From Gnetum montanum (taxonomy: Eukaryota > Streptophyta > Gnetopsida > Gnetales > Gnetaceae), in assembly GCA_015680685.1 (NCBI GenBank), contig MNCI01001825.1, positions 993,114-1,057,113 of the forward strand: 64,000 bases of DNA, given 5' to 3'. Each line of letters opens with the position of its first letter. Within the stretch, counting starts at the first letter, position 1. Positions 24,675 through 36,860 of this stretch are shown here, piece after piece. A program made the translations under genes and the position numbers. The notes beneath the pieces are model-generated. The model was not told where the DNA came from and ran no database searches. It saw only the letters and a program-made list of their open reading frames with translations.

Positions 24675-25300
24675 ATGGTTGGTAACCCTACTCCTCCACC
24701 TTCCTTTGTCTCAAATTTATTTGAGTCCCCTTCAAACCAAAATCCCTCTCGAATCCATATTGTAATGCTAACCCATGCTGTATCTAATTGCATGCGAGTT
24801 GGTAATGTACCTAGAAATCTAGTTGATCTTATGAGTCCCCTAGTATATTTGCAAATTGCTAGGAATGAGCCTTGTAAAGCTCTTCTTGACTCTGGTTCTA
24901 GTGTTAATATGATCTTGCATGAGAAATACACAATGTGGAACCTTTCTCCCTTGAAGAAGAGCAACATCCGGCTGGAACTGGTGGACCAATCCATCGCTGT
25001 TCCATTGGGACTGGTAGAGGACATTATAACCATCGTTTGTGGATGGTCATATCCTACCGACTTTCTAGTAATCAAGGTGGAGAACTATAAGGAGGATTTC
25101 TCAATTATTATGGAAAGGACATGGTTAAGCACTGTTGATGCCAAAATGGGCATTAGAGATCTTTCCTTGGAGATATCAAAAGAAAATGAATTTGGAAAGA
25201 TTGAGAAGAAGAGGGTTCCATGTATCATGTACAACGATTCAGGGTGCCATTGTGTGCAAAAGTTATGGTCAGTAAAGTGAACATCTATCTTTGCATGTAA
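24675..25300 (+). pseudogene. Element B aspartic protease region
   Basis: A 201-aa open stretch with the retroviral-type protease active site ALLDSGSSVNMI (Asp codon near 24887) and a downstream VPLGLVEDI...CGWSYPTDF motif. The catalytic D-S-G is preserved, although the neighbouring gag and RT are broken. The protease would cleave the gag-pol polyprotein. Confidence 0.85.
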
Positions 25301-25789
25301 GTAGTGTGCACCAAAAGTTGAAATCCAGAGATGCCTATATGTAGCAGCCACAAAATAGGAAGGCACCCAGTGGCTGATAGCTGATTCTAGCAATAGTATA
25401 TTGTTCATGGAACCTACTGAGGGCTTAATGTACAAGTATGTTGCAAGTATAGATGAACTCAAGTAAGTTCATCACCACCTCAAGAAGTAAATGATGATGT
25501 CAATTGGGGAGAGTTGGAGATTCATGACAATTTTAAATAAGAACCCCTTGAATTGAAGACACTACTAGCTAGGATGGAGTATGTATTCTTGAAAAATGGA
25601 AGGTTGATCATCATTAATGCCAAGCTTGTTGTAGAACAAAAGAAAATGTTAATAAACGTTGTGGAAAAATGGTCAACAGCCTTTGCCTAGTCATATTTTG
25701 AGCTCACTAGAATAGATCCAAGAATATGCCAACACCAAATATACATTGACCCTATCGTTAAGCTAAATAACAACTGCAACAATGTTTGA

Positions 25790-26985
25790 ATCCCAAACTA
25801 AAGCAGATTGTCAAAGAGGAGATTGAACAACTTCTCAAGGCAAGATTCATCTACCCTATCATAGATAGTAAGTGGGTCAGTCCACTCGTGATCGTACCTA
25901 AGAAAGGAGGCAAATGGAAGGTGTGCATTAACTTTTGACTCCTCAACATGGCAACTTTCAAAGATCGTTTTCTATTGCCTTTTGTTGACTAAGTGCTAGA
26001 TGCCATTTTTGGGCATAGCTATTATAGCTTTCTAGACGATTATAGTGGTTATAACCAAATCCAAATTGCACTAGAGAACTAGGCAAAGACAACTTTTATA
26101 AGTCCTTGAGGGAATTTTGCTTACCGTCAGATGCCATTCAGTCTATGTAATGCCCCAACCACATTTCAATGATTAGTTCTTAGCATTTTCCAACAACAGA
26201 TTGGTAGTGGGGTAGAAGTCTTCATGGATGACTTTTCTACCTATGGAGCTATGTTCGAGCAAGCCTTGGACCATCTTGAATAGGTGTTAAAGAGATGTGT
26301 CTAAACAAACCTTTGACTCAATTGGCAAAATAGCCATCTTATGGTCCAGGAAGGCATAGTCTTGGGGCATTGTATCTCAAAAGCAGGAATCAAGATGGAC
26401 CCTAAAAAAATAAGGGTGATCCAAGGAATAACCCATCAACCTGAAATAGTTAAAGAAGTGTAGTCATTTCTTGGTCATATTGGCTACTATCGATGCTTCA
26501 TCGAGAATTTTTCCAAAATCACCAAGGCATTAGTGGAACTGACAAAGAAGGATGCATCATTCATTTGGACCCCTACATATGAAATAACATTTCAACAACT
26601 AAAACAAAAGCTTGTCGAAACCCCAATTCTACAAGCACTTGATTAGTTTAAGTCATTTCATGTAATGACCGATGCATCAAATTAGGCTTTGGGGGAAGTG
26701 CTTATGCAGATGGATGATCAAAAATTTCCATATTACGTTCATTACGCAAGTTGAAGTATTGCAGGTGCATAGCTGAACTACACCACCATAGAAAAGGAAT
26801 TAATGGAACTAGTGTTCGCATTAGAGAAGTTCAGGCAATATGTGCTTGGCTATAAAGTGTTTGTGCACATCGATCATAGTGCCATATGGTTTCTCATGAA
26901 TAAACCAACGGTGAGCCCTTGTGTCATATGGTGGCTTGTGATTTTGTAGAAGTTCAATCTCATGATGGTAGATTGAAAAGGTGTG
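25790..26985 (+). pseudogene. pol: Element B reverse transcriptase and RNase H
   Basis: RT motifs in order: LLKARFIYPI, WVSPLVIVPKKGGKWKVC, FKDRFLLPFVD, YSGYNQIQIA, LCNAPTTFQ and the catalytic box FMDDFSTYG (about 26224). Then comes the connection SFLGHIGYYRCFIENFSKI. RNase H begins FHVMTDASN (about 26660), with the usual ELMELVFALEKFR and IDHSA. At least ten in-frame stops, many TGG-to-TAG/TGA and CAG-to-TAG, inactivate it. Confidence 0.92.
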
Positions 26986-26999
26986 AAGGATGTGATTGT

Positions 27000-28468
27000 A
27001 GATCACTTATCACAACTAAGATGGGAAGACAAAGAGAAAGAAAACTCTTTATCTAATCAATTCCCTAATGAATCTCTCCTTGCATGGGCTATTAATGCAC
27101 AAATGCTTGATGAACTAAAATGGTATGACACCATCCTCACTTATCTATTCAAGCAAAAACTAGTGCAAGGGTTGGACACTAGAAAGAAACAACAATTTCC
27201 TCATCAGGTCAAGCATTTCATGGAAATTAATGAAAACCTTTACAAAGTCTCTCTTGATGGCCTGGTATGTTGGTGTGTCCTTGATACGGATCAACTATGC
27301 ATTCTCTAGAATGCTCACGAAGGCCCTTTTGGGGGCCATTATGTTGGGAGACGCACGGCCATAAAAATCCTCATGGTAGGATATTATTGGCCAATAATCT
27401 TCAGGGATGCACACCAATTTGTTTGCACTTGTGATCGTTGCTAGAGGGATGGTGGAATGAGAGCTCGAATGAGGGGCCACAACAATGGATTCAACCTCTT
27501 GAGCCATTCGATATTTGGAGCATTAACTTTATGGGTTCAATCACACCTTTATCAAATGGAAAGGCATATATCATAGTCGTAGTTGACTATTGCACCAAGT
27601 GGGCAGAAGCAGCGGCATCACCGATTGTACATCCATCACGGCTGCTCATTTTGTATAAAAAAATGTCATAAACAAGTTTGGTATACCTCATGCATTAATT
27701 TATGATAATGGAACTCATTTTACAAGCACCACTTTTTGAAAACTAATGTAACGCTTGGGGGTTGAGCATAAACTCACAACATCATATCACCCCCCAAGCC
27801 AATGGTTAAGCTGAGGTCACTAATTGGGAGATTACAAAAATTCTAACATGCACTATTAGAAAATACCAAAGGGACTAGAGCATCAAATTAAATGATGCCT
27901 TTTGGGCCTATCACTCCACATGGAAGCTTTTCATAGGTTATTCTCCCTATGAGCTCATGTATAGAAAACTACCAACACTACCCATCCAATCCGAGCTCCG
28001 TACACTCTCTATAGATTATGACCATGACCTAAATCTAAGTCTAGCATAGAAAGAATGATTAATGAACCTCAACTTGCTAGACCAAAATCAGTTAATAGTC
28101 CTATCATCCAATGAAATGCATAAGGCATTCAATAAGAAATACCATGACTTCAAAATAAGAAAAGTCAAGTTTCAACCAGGAGATAAGGTCCTCTATTGGA
28201 ATCTTGCACATGTACCCCAACGAACCAAATTTTAAACATTATGGAAAGGACCTTACACTATTGATGAGACTTTTCCATCTGGGGCCATGATTATCTATAA
28301 ACCTATTAGCCCAGACAAGAAACAATTAGTCAACATCCAACAAGTGAAACCTTTCCATGAGCCCAAGCCAACCAACTCAACAAATACCTTACCAGATGGA
28401 CAACCACGTCCAATCTTTCGGATCTCCCCTTTCCAACTCAGTTGTGGGAGAGATGGCCACCCATACTA
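27000..28468 (+). pseudogene. Element B integrase
   Basis: The N-terminal zinc-binding region is around 27180-27440 (KHFMEINENLYKVSLDG, then HEGPFGGHYVGRRTA in a shifted frame). The catalytic core has WSINFMGSITPL (first Asp changed to Asn), VDYCTKWAEA, a shifted YDNGTHFTS and TPQANG-stop-AEVTN, which covers the third acidic residue. The C-terminal part ends GDKVLYWN...VKPFHEPKP (28160-28370). It contains stops and at least one frameshift. Confidence 0.9.
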
Positions 28469-30462
28469 ACACTTTATGCAACTCAGTTTTTTGACCTTTT
28501 TGTTTTACACATTTTTGGTTTTACAAATTTTTGTTTTCATATTCTTTGTTTTACTTATTTGTTTTACATCTTTTTGTTTTTTAGGTTATTGGTCTTTTCT
28601 AAGTTTTTGTTTTATACCATTGTTAATATATTTGATATTTATTGCATAATATTTTACTCTCTTTTATATCTTCTTATGTTTGATGTGTTTCTCTACTCTT
28701 TCTGCTAATAAGGTGTCAGGTACAATGGTAATGTGCTACTCGATGGTGGTATGTTTCATTTCTAATTTGATTGTTGATGTCTGGTTTCTAGCTTTGAATG
28801 TCATTACTGACAACTGGAACATGGTTTCTTTTCATGTAACAAGCAGTGAGTCCACATCATCCACCCATCCACATACTTTATGGTTTTTCCTTATTTTGGA
28901 AACATGCAGTCCCTTTTTCATTACTGCAACTTTAATAAACTGGTGACTTGTGTAGTTTCTGGAATTGAGAAGGAATCAAAGATTTGGACAAGGTGTGGCT
29001 TCAAAGGGATGCAATATTCTTTATGCGTTTCTGTTTTCCTATGTGTGGGAGTGTTCTTGTAAGCTTCTCACTATTCTGTGTCATTCCACAATAGGAAGTC
29101 AAATAAGTCCTTGCATGGTGTGGTCCTCATCAAAAAAGAAAAAATAAGAAAGAATATGAGGATTCAAAGCACATTCCTTGGACAAAATAAATGTGAAAAA
29201 TGCATGGATCTTTGCATGGTGTTGTTTCCATTAAAAAAATGAAAATTCAAAGCACACCCCTTAGACCAAATAAAAGGGCTACAAGCATTGGTTATGAGAC
29301 TTGTCTTGTCTCCTCTAACTAAGACCCTTTCTCACTTCCTACTTTCCCTCTACTTTGGAGCAATGGTTGTTTTGTGAGAGCAGTCTTATGTCTCAGGGTA
29401 TGGACTAGCCTTAGAATGTCGATGTGAAGTCACTGGAAGTGGTTGGTTTTAGTTTAGATTGAGGATGGATCCTACTGAGTCAGTTAATCACAAACTCCAC
29501 AAGGGACTTCATGTGACCATAATTATGAACTCAATTCCATTCTCTCTATCATCCATCTATGCTTTTCATGCCTCACCTCATTGTTGGTTTCATGTTTTGA
29601 TTCAATGTTCTGGATTGATGTGTCAGGTTTCTTAGTTAGTTACTTTTGGATTTTTGTACTTAACTTTCAGTAATCATTAATCATCCATGAAGCCCATGGA
29701 CTCCTTGGTTTAAAGTTATGCAAGGGCATAAAAGGCCTATGCCTACTTTGAGGAGGACCCACTTGCATATCTTTTGGTTGGGTTAAGTTAAGTTCTTTAC
29801 CCTTAGACATTGTTACAATCAATTTCTTTTTATTTACCCTATCAATGACATCTAATTATGCACACCTTCACAACTATTTTTAGTGAACTTCTTTTTTTAT
29901 TGTTATGAATACCCTCTTTCTAGTATTCCTTATGTTAAGTTTATTCTAAACTTTATGGACCACTTCTCTTACTTAATCCATTAGTTAGTCTTTCCACTAA
30001 CACTATCAAAGCAACCAATCTATCACAATCACAACTTGGCTAGATAAAACCATTGATGAGATAAGGTATTCAACCGCTATATATTATACCCTATATACTA
30101 ATCCTTGATTTTGTTGTGATTGCAATGCAGAGCATGGACTGGAAGTGGAACTATCTTCACCAAGGAGGATTCAACATTATCACTCGTGGGAGTTTGTTAA
30201 TGATTACTGGATCTCTTCTACCTTTCCCTCATTCTTCTGTTGCCAAGAGGGGTTGGATGTTCTTTGGATCCAAGGGTGTTCTTTCCTGTTGTCATGAACA
30301 CCCAATTTTGTACATAATTTTAATGTTGTATGCTCGAGCACTTCTGTATTTGTTTGTTTTCTTTATGTCACTCTACATGTCAGCTGAATAGTCCACACCT
30401 CCTAATATATTTTGTAAAGGACTTGTTTCTCTTCTTCTGTACTTGAGGATGAGTTTTCATTT
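28469..30462 (+). other. Element B long 3' noncoding region
   Basis: Begins with a T-rich array of ttttgttttac words (28485-28585) ending in tttttgttttttag. Later blocks shared with C, and partly A, are ctaactaagaccctttctc (29318), the taacat-type motif area and gcctactttgaggaggaccc (29740). ORFs at 28680-28946 and 30116-30391 are open; the latter ends in a hydrophobic stretch, but neither is recognisable. Whether this region once held an env-like ORF, as in some Athila elements, cannot be decided. Confidence 0.6.
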
Positions 30463-30475
30463 AGTTATGGAGGTA
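30463..30475 (+). other. Element B polypurine tract
   Basis: AGTTATGGAGGTA abuts the 3' LTR and corresponds to GTGGGGGTA in A and C. It primes plus-strand DNA synthesis in the family. Confidence 0.7.
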
Positions 30476-31343
30476 TGATAAATCATGTTTTCATACACTT
30501 TGATATCGGAGTGGCTGCAATATCAGGTATGTGATATCGGGTGTGCAATATTGCTACCCAAGATGTGATATCATACATTTGATATCGCAGGGTTACTCCT
30601 GGGTCTATAAATACAACCCTTAGGCACACAATTAAGGGTAGTTTTTGATAATCAAGTAGTGAAACTCTTGTAGTTTGTCTATTTGAGAGTTAGAATATTT
30701 TCCAAGTGCTTACAGCAGGAGGTCTAAGTGTGAATGGATCTTTATTTAAGCATTGATGTACCTGAACATACCATTGTGTTGGCAATACATACAAGCTCTT
30801 TGATTTATCCTTGTAGCACTTGAGACTTTCTTTCTCATGCATTTATATATCGTGGTTTCATGTAGCTTTCATTAATGTTATTCATGCAGCAATTAAATTT
30901 GATTAATCAAGCAACTTATTAAAATACACAAGCACGACCCCTTTGAACATACGTGTAACACTTGGTAGCTTAGAAATGGTTAGCATTTGACAACTGAGTA
31001 GTGTTTACACAAAGTTCAGGATGTGTCCAAGAAGTGGGAATAGTTACTTGTGTTAGGCCAGATTAGACCATAGTTTACTTAGCATTTAATTACTCTTGCT
31101 TTTATTCTTATTCTAGGTAAGTAATTTGATAAAACATAAAATAATAAAAATCTTACACCTTAGTCACACTTAACCATACAATTGCATTTCACAAGTGGGA
31201 TTGGGAAGACAATGAATGGACAACACACATGCACTATTTAGCTCTAGCATACTTAGTAATTATAGTCTGCAGAATTTGATCGGATCACACGTGAACACCT
31301 ATGATTCATATGGTTGGGCATAGGGGTACCTCATCGCTCATCA
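30476..31343 (+). repeat. 3' LTR of element B
   Basis: 868 bp, TGATAAATCA...CGCTCATCA, paired with 21251-22098. The TATA box is TCTATAAATACA (about 30604). Confidence 0.95.
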
Positions 31344-31348
31344 CACGT

Positions 31349-33243
31349 AGAGAAAAACCAATAGAATGGTTAGGAATAAAAAGCTAGAGAAACTAACACC
31401 ACTTCAAAATTTGTTGAGAAAACAAGAAATCCCAAAAAACATGCACAAAAGAGTCAACGGCTTGATAAATGGTCCATTTAGGGCAATCAACTCCTAAGAA
31501 GTGAAGCCTATGTCCAATGGGAAGAACTTGATGAATTAAGGACTAGAAAAAGAAATAGTGCTTAGGTTGGGCCTTGGAAGTCCAAACACGATGAAAAATA
31601 GTTTTTCAACGATGATCCTCGAGATGCACATTCCATCTTCTATTTAAAGTGGAGAGTTGAAATTCTTGCACATGAAACCAAGATTTGGCTTTAGAAAGGC
31701 ATAAGAAACAAAAAGGGTAACCATTAGGCCAAAACCAATCATTATCATACCAAGGAGTATTATTATGTAACTTAGGAAAACAAAGTTGGAGAGAACATGT
31801 TGATAAATAAGAGTATCTTGTCTTTGAAACCTCCATTTAACTTTGGCATGTTGCTAAGAGAGGGTACTAGAATCATTCTTAATAGAAAATAATTAAGCAA
31901 CATGATGGAAATTGTGATTAGAAAAATGATTGGCTCTATGAGAAAATTCTTCATAAAGACAATCCAAACTCTTTTTGAAAATAGGATACCACCAAATGGA
32001 GTGTATTGACAAAGAATTCAAGCTTGACTGGGTAGGTTTCCATTGTAAAAAGCCTTTAAGTTGACTCCAACACTGCCAAACTTTCTTGAACAAGAAAGAA
32101 CCTATAATCTTCTAAGAACCTCCATTGATGATCCAATTGCTCCAATGAGTGTTTTTCCATTTGTGGTGATTACCAAAATAAGAAATATTATGCCTAAAAA
32201 GGATCTTCTAAGCTTCATCTCCTTTTATACAGTGAGTGATCCACTTGGAGGGTAAGAGAATACTTTGGTGCTCAATAGAGGGGAGGTCTAAGCCCTCGTG
32301 TTCCTTACTTAAAGTGTAGATATCCTAAGCAACTTGATGAAAAGCTTTGTGATTGTCCTTACCCCCCCATAAAAAATTCCTAAGAATTTTGTTGATGCAC
32401 TTGGAATGAGCCGCAAAGGAAGAGTAGTACACGTGAGTGGAGAACAAAATATGATTAACTATGATAAATCTACCTACAAGAGATAAGGGTTTAAAAGCCC
32501 ATTTCAAAGCTTTATGTTTCATGTTTTCCATCACATTATTCCATAAGGTAGTGGGAGTAGTGAATAAAGATATTAGGATACCTAAAAGGGTGAAAAGATC
32601 TGTAGGAGAAAGCCACTTGATCTTAAAATGATAAGTCCAATTAGGCCTTAGAGAGAATCTAGACCAAATAACTTGCGTTGTGTTCCAATTAGTTTTAGCT
32701 CCCAAGGCTCTATAATAGGTGTCAATGTAATCCAAGGTAGTGTTAAAATTATTATTGTCCTCAAGAAAAATGAGAGAAGTGTTATCCACAAACTGGCTAT
32801 AAATAAGATCCTTTCCTTCTATGGAAGAGAGATACCTCTTAACCTCATAGAATCATTATGAGTTCTAAGAATAGCTCCAAGAGCATCAACAACAAGGATA
32901 AAAGGATAAGGAGCTAAAGTACATCCTTGTTGTACTAGTTTTTGAAGCTCAATAACCTTAGAGAAGGTTCCATTAATACAAATGACTGAAGAGGCCTATG
33001 ATAAAACAAGATCGATATGCCTATTAAAAATAGTACCTAAGTTATGATGCTTAAATACACTTCTTAAAAAGGATCAATCAAGCATGTCATAGGCTTTTGC
33101 AAAATTGAGCTTAAGAAGAATGACTTTTTGATCAATGGAAGAAGCCCAATGCAAGCCCTTAATAGTAGTAACGACATTGTTTAAATATACCTACCTTAAA
33201 CAAAACTAGTTTGCTCTTTGCTTATGAGATGAGGAAGAAAATG
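31349..33243 (-). mobile_element. L1-type LINE, 3' half (RT core to C-terminus)
   Basis: On the - strand the frames give RT motifs LLKLNFAKAYDMLD, QGCTLAP...ILVVDALGAIL, the box FVDNTSLIFLEDN (YADD equivalent, about 32780), PLSLVGRFIIVNHIL and FLWGG. They continue to a zf-RVT-like tail with HRLHFLGVDCPK and FVHVFWDF (31380-31480). This is the plant L1-clade reverse transcriptase. It is interrupted on the left by element B and on the right by element C; across C the frame resumes in the fragment at 43872-45418. Many stops and frameshifts. Confidence 0.92.
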
Positions 33244-34083
33244 TGATGAGCGATGAGGTATCCCTATGGTCAACCATACGAATACGAGCATCCATGCACG
33301 ATCTAGTCGAATTCCAAGGACTAAGTGCTTTTGCGCTTTTGTGGAACAACAATAGGTTAGTCAATCGTTGTCTTCCCAAGCTTACTTGTATAGCACGATT
33401 GTATGGTTAAGGAAACTTGAGATATATGATTTGTATATATTTTTATGTTTTATGGCCTGGTGCTACAAAGAGAGGAGATAGATTACTAAGTAACTAATTT
33501 AATTTAACTACTCAACTATGCTTTAACTAGTCCTAACACCAGCATCCATTCTGACTTGCTGTACACATCTTGAACCAGTGCAACACTGCTAGGATTACCA
33601 AACACTAATCGTTACTGGGTTACCAAGCATTACACACATGCTTGAAGTAATCGTACTGAGTGTGCTTACTTATGAGAGTTATAGGATGAGAGATAGAACA
33701 TTAATTAACTAAGGAAAACATTAAATAACTACGATTAACATTAATTAATATGGATGCTACAAGGTTTATCATAAAGTTTGTCTTTATTGCCATACACAAG
33801 GTGTGCTTAGGCACATAATGCTTGAATGAGGATCCGTTCACTTTATGACTCCTAGTGCGGGCACGCAGAAATAATTATAACTCTACGAGGGAGAAAAGAC
33901 AAGAGTTTAGGTAAGGGGCTAAGACTAATTAACAAACTACTTAACAAAAACTACTACTAAACTAAGTGCTCCCACTCTTATTTATAGGTGACAAGATAGG
34001 CCCCGATATTGGATACCTGATATCAGTTGGAAGGCTATGATATTGTGTACCCGATATCGTAGATGCAATATCGTGGCTCATCA
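33244..34083 (-). repeat. 3' LTR of element C
   Basis: 840 bp, TGATGAGCG...GGCTCATCA, with GATATC words at 34000-34075 and TATA-type sequence CCTATAAATAAG near 33977-33988 on the - strand. Confidence 0.95.
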
Positions 34084-35793
34084 TACCCCCACGACTGAAT
34101 GAAAATTTGTTCTTGAGTTCCTTACAAAATATTGGGAAGGTATGGGATTATTGACTGAATGAGAACTGATAGCGACAAGGATAGACTCAAAGTGCTCGGT
34201 GAACAGATCTAAAAGCATATTACAACATTGGTGTTCATGCCCACTGTGGTGAACACCATACATAAATGACATCTAGGCCCTTATTTGACAGCTTGAAGAG
34301 AGAGAAAAGAAAATGAGGCACATTGCTACCGATGTCGAGATTGCACCTTCTATTGTTTATCCATAGCCACGCGACCAAACTTGTTCCTGGCATAAACGCT
34401 CCAACTCCAATCCATCTCGAGTGCTTCCTCCTATCCTAGTCCATAGTTCATGTAATTTCCATTTGTACACACAACAGAGTCACGAATGAGCAAGGATAGG
34501 TAAGCCACAATGTAGTTGATACCTTGCCTCGATATAAAGTGCATTGGTTGAGTTGTGGCTATGGAAAAAACTAGGTTAGAGGTTTATCATTGATAACTAC
34601 CCAAGGTATGAGGGTGATACAAGTAGTAGAATGAAAAAATTTGTGACAAGGACCCCACAACTAAGAGTGAACCTCTGGTAGCAATAGGGTGAAAAAGTAT
34701 AGGGAACAAGAAAAATGGGAAAAATAACAACGATGATGCCAATAAAATGGATGTCGTGGATGGGGATGAAATGAAAAATTGTTGATTGCAAGAAATGTCT
34801 AAAGAGAAGAATTTAACAATTGCACCATAAAGAAATGTTAGTGGGTCCTCCCCAAAGCAGGCTCATGCCTTTTATGCCCTGAAAAACCCCCAAACCAAAG
34901 AGTCCGTACGCTCTAGGGATGACATATGGAAACAATGGTTAAAGACTTACCCACAAGAATTTACCAAGGAAAAACAATGCATCAACCAAAATATAGACTA
35001 ATCATAAAATCGGCAATGAGGTGGAAAATGGGAAGAAAGATGGAGAGCAAAAAATGGAATGGAATCCCAAAAGCAAGGTCATGTAAATTCCCTTGTGTAT
35101 TTTATGGTTAAGGTGACTGAGTAGAACTCATTCCAAAGCCAGACTCAAACCAACCACATTTAGTGACCTCGCATCAATACACTTGACCAATCCATCCTCT
35201 TGAAGCAACAAGAATTCTTCCCCAAAGAGTCACCACCATTCCACGGAGAGAAAGATAGAGAAGTAGGAAGCGAGAAAGGGCCTTAGTTAGAGGGAACCTT
35301 TAGGCATGGGTAACATGTCTTTCCAGTGACATAACTAGTGCTTGTACCCATATTTCTTTATTATGTCTACGGGGTGTGCTTTGAATTCTCACAAGTTTTT
35401 TTTTGTTATTTTTTTTCAATCTTATCATTTGAGAACCACACCATGCAAAGAATTATTTTTATTCACTTAGCTTCCTGATATTTGATCAATGGCAGAATGG
35501 CAGAAAACCCATGAAAAACGTCCAAGTACACAAGAGAATAGCTAGCACACATGCATCGAATCCCCTTGAAGTCATGCCCTTTTCAACCATTGAGTCCTTC
35601 CTTGGTTTGAAGTATACCAAGCCACCAATTCATTAATAAGTTTATTTAGAAAAAGGGCCATTATAGTTCCAAAACCAAGGGAGATCACAGAGTTGAATGG
35701 ATGAATGGGCAATGTGGACTCATTGCCTATTTTATCAAAAGAACCATGTCTTAATATCAACATTGAAAATCAAAGGTAAAAACCAAACATTAG
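34084..35793 (-). other. Element C 3' noncoding region and polypurine tract
   Basis: GTGGGGGTA at 34084-34092 (- strand) is the purine tract. Blocks at 34845-34885 and 35195-35340 match B's 3' region in order, read on the - strand. Small ORFs (34081-34272, 34597-34791, 34926-35111, 35572-35763) carry no recognised domain. Confidence 0.65.
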
Positions 35794-36689
35794 TGATGAG
35801 TCATGAATTTGCTGGCTGTGATTTCACTATCGTGATATCACAGCTGGGATATCACAGCCGCGATATCGCATGGGCTGATATCGCAACCCCCACGATATCG
35901 CGTACACGATATCGTGTCTTCCTTGTGATATCGCATACGCGATATCGCAGTCAGCCGAAATGTTTATAAATAAGAGGTGGCTTTCCCAGTTTTAGGCATT
36001 AGTTTAGCCTTTTAGCGAAGCTCTGGTAGTTTGACCACTCCAGAGTTAGATTATTTTCTAGTGTCTGCCCGCAGTGTGGTGATTGTAATTGTACGACATT
36101 CTTTATTCAAGTGTGACGTACTTGGACGTGCACATGACCGGCAATAAAGATCGAGATTACTTCATCATTGTAGCATTCACTTTGTTATTTATTTGTTTGT
36201 TTATTTAATGTTATTTACTATTTTCTCTCTCACCCTTAAACTCCTAGAATGCGAAATGAGTACGACTTGATTACGAGCATTTAAGTGTGACTACTTGGTA
36301 TCCCAGTGGCGTACCTAGGATTTGCGCTTGGTAATCCAAGTGGTAGTCGTGCACAAGGTCCAAGATGTGTACGGATGATCAAGGAATCAGCTGCTCATCG
36401 CACTTAGGCTAGATTAGACTCTCTTACCCTTTTCCTCCTAGCTTAGTGTAGTTAATATTACTTTTCACTACCTTCAGGAGTAGTGTTAGGTTAGGAACAC
36501 ATCATACACCTCACTCTAGACTAAACCATACGTGACAACCTAATACTAGTCCAGGTGGGGAGACAGCGAACTATGACCTAAGGCTAATTGTCTAGGTACC
36601 ACAACTAGTCCATCTGCGGAGTTCGACTGGATCGTGCGTGCTACGCTCGTTTCGTATGGTTGAGTGTAGGGGTACCTCGCCACTCATCA
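35794..36689 (+). mobile_element. Solo LTR inside element C, opposite orientation
   Basis: 896 bp, TGATGAGTC...CACTCATCA, with perfect 5-bp target duplication ATTAG (35789-35793 and 36690-36694). It carries the best GATATC array in the window (35825-35945), followed by TTTATAAATAAGAGG (about 35964), so U3 and TATA run left to right. It is the same subfamily as the LTR of element E. Confidence 0.95.
35825..35975 (+). promoter_or_regulatory. Palindromic GATATC array upstream of LTR TATA box
   Basis: At least eight GATATC(G/A) words, many paired as dyads such as CACGATATCGCGTACACG and GATATCGCATACGCGATATC, spaced about 12-20 bp apart. The TATA box TTTATAAATAAG follows within about 25 bp. The same arrangement recurs in all better-preserved LTRs of the family. 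A role in U3 promoter activity is inferred from position. Confidence 0.6.
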
Positions 36690-36860
36690 ATTAGCAATCG
36701 ACATTATTATAGTACAATCCACCATCATGAGTACTTATTATATGATGAATGAAAGTAAGTCAAACAAAGAAATAGTAAAAATGGTAATGATGGTGTAAAA
36801 CAAAAAATAAGTAAATATGAAAAAATGTGTAAAACAAAAATACAAAAGGAACCGAGGGCT
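36690..36860 (-). other. Element C T-rich segment after integrase
   Basis: On the - strand, repeated TTTTGTTTTACAC and related words at 36770-36845 match the T-rich array after integrase in element B. Confidence 0.6.

Larger units (their letters stand above)
21251..31343 (+). mobile_element. Element B: full-length Athila-like Ty3/gypsy retrotransposon
   Basis: 10.1 kb on the + strand. 5' LTR 21251-22098, primer site 22099-22117, gag 22264-24560, protease 24675-25280, RT and RNase H 25790-26985, integrase 27000-28468, a 2-kb noncoding 3' region, purine tract at 30463-30475, and 3' LTR 30476-31343. Target duplication is CACAT on the left and CACGT on the right; the single difference is a CpG-type transition. 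The domain order protease-RT-RNase H-integrase is that of Ty3/gypsy; the primer site points to the Athila branch. Stops throughout make it non-autonomous. It inserted into the L1-type LINE. Confidence 0.95.

Noticed and set aside
24458-25075. 205-aa - strand ORF
   Set aside because: Antisense shadow of the element B gag tail and protease, which have a recognisable active site.
30116-30391. env-like ORF with a hydrophobic C-terminus in element B
   Set aside because: Not conserved in frame in elements A or C at the same place; no recognisable fusion, cleavage or glycoprotein features.
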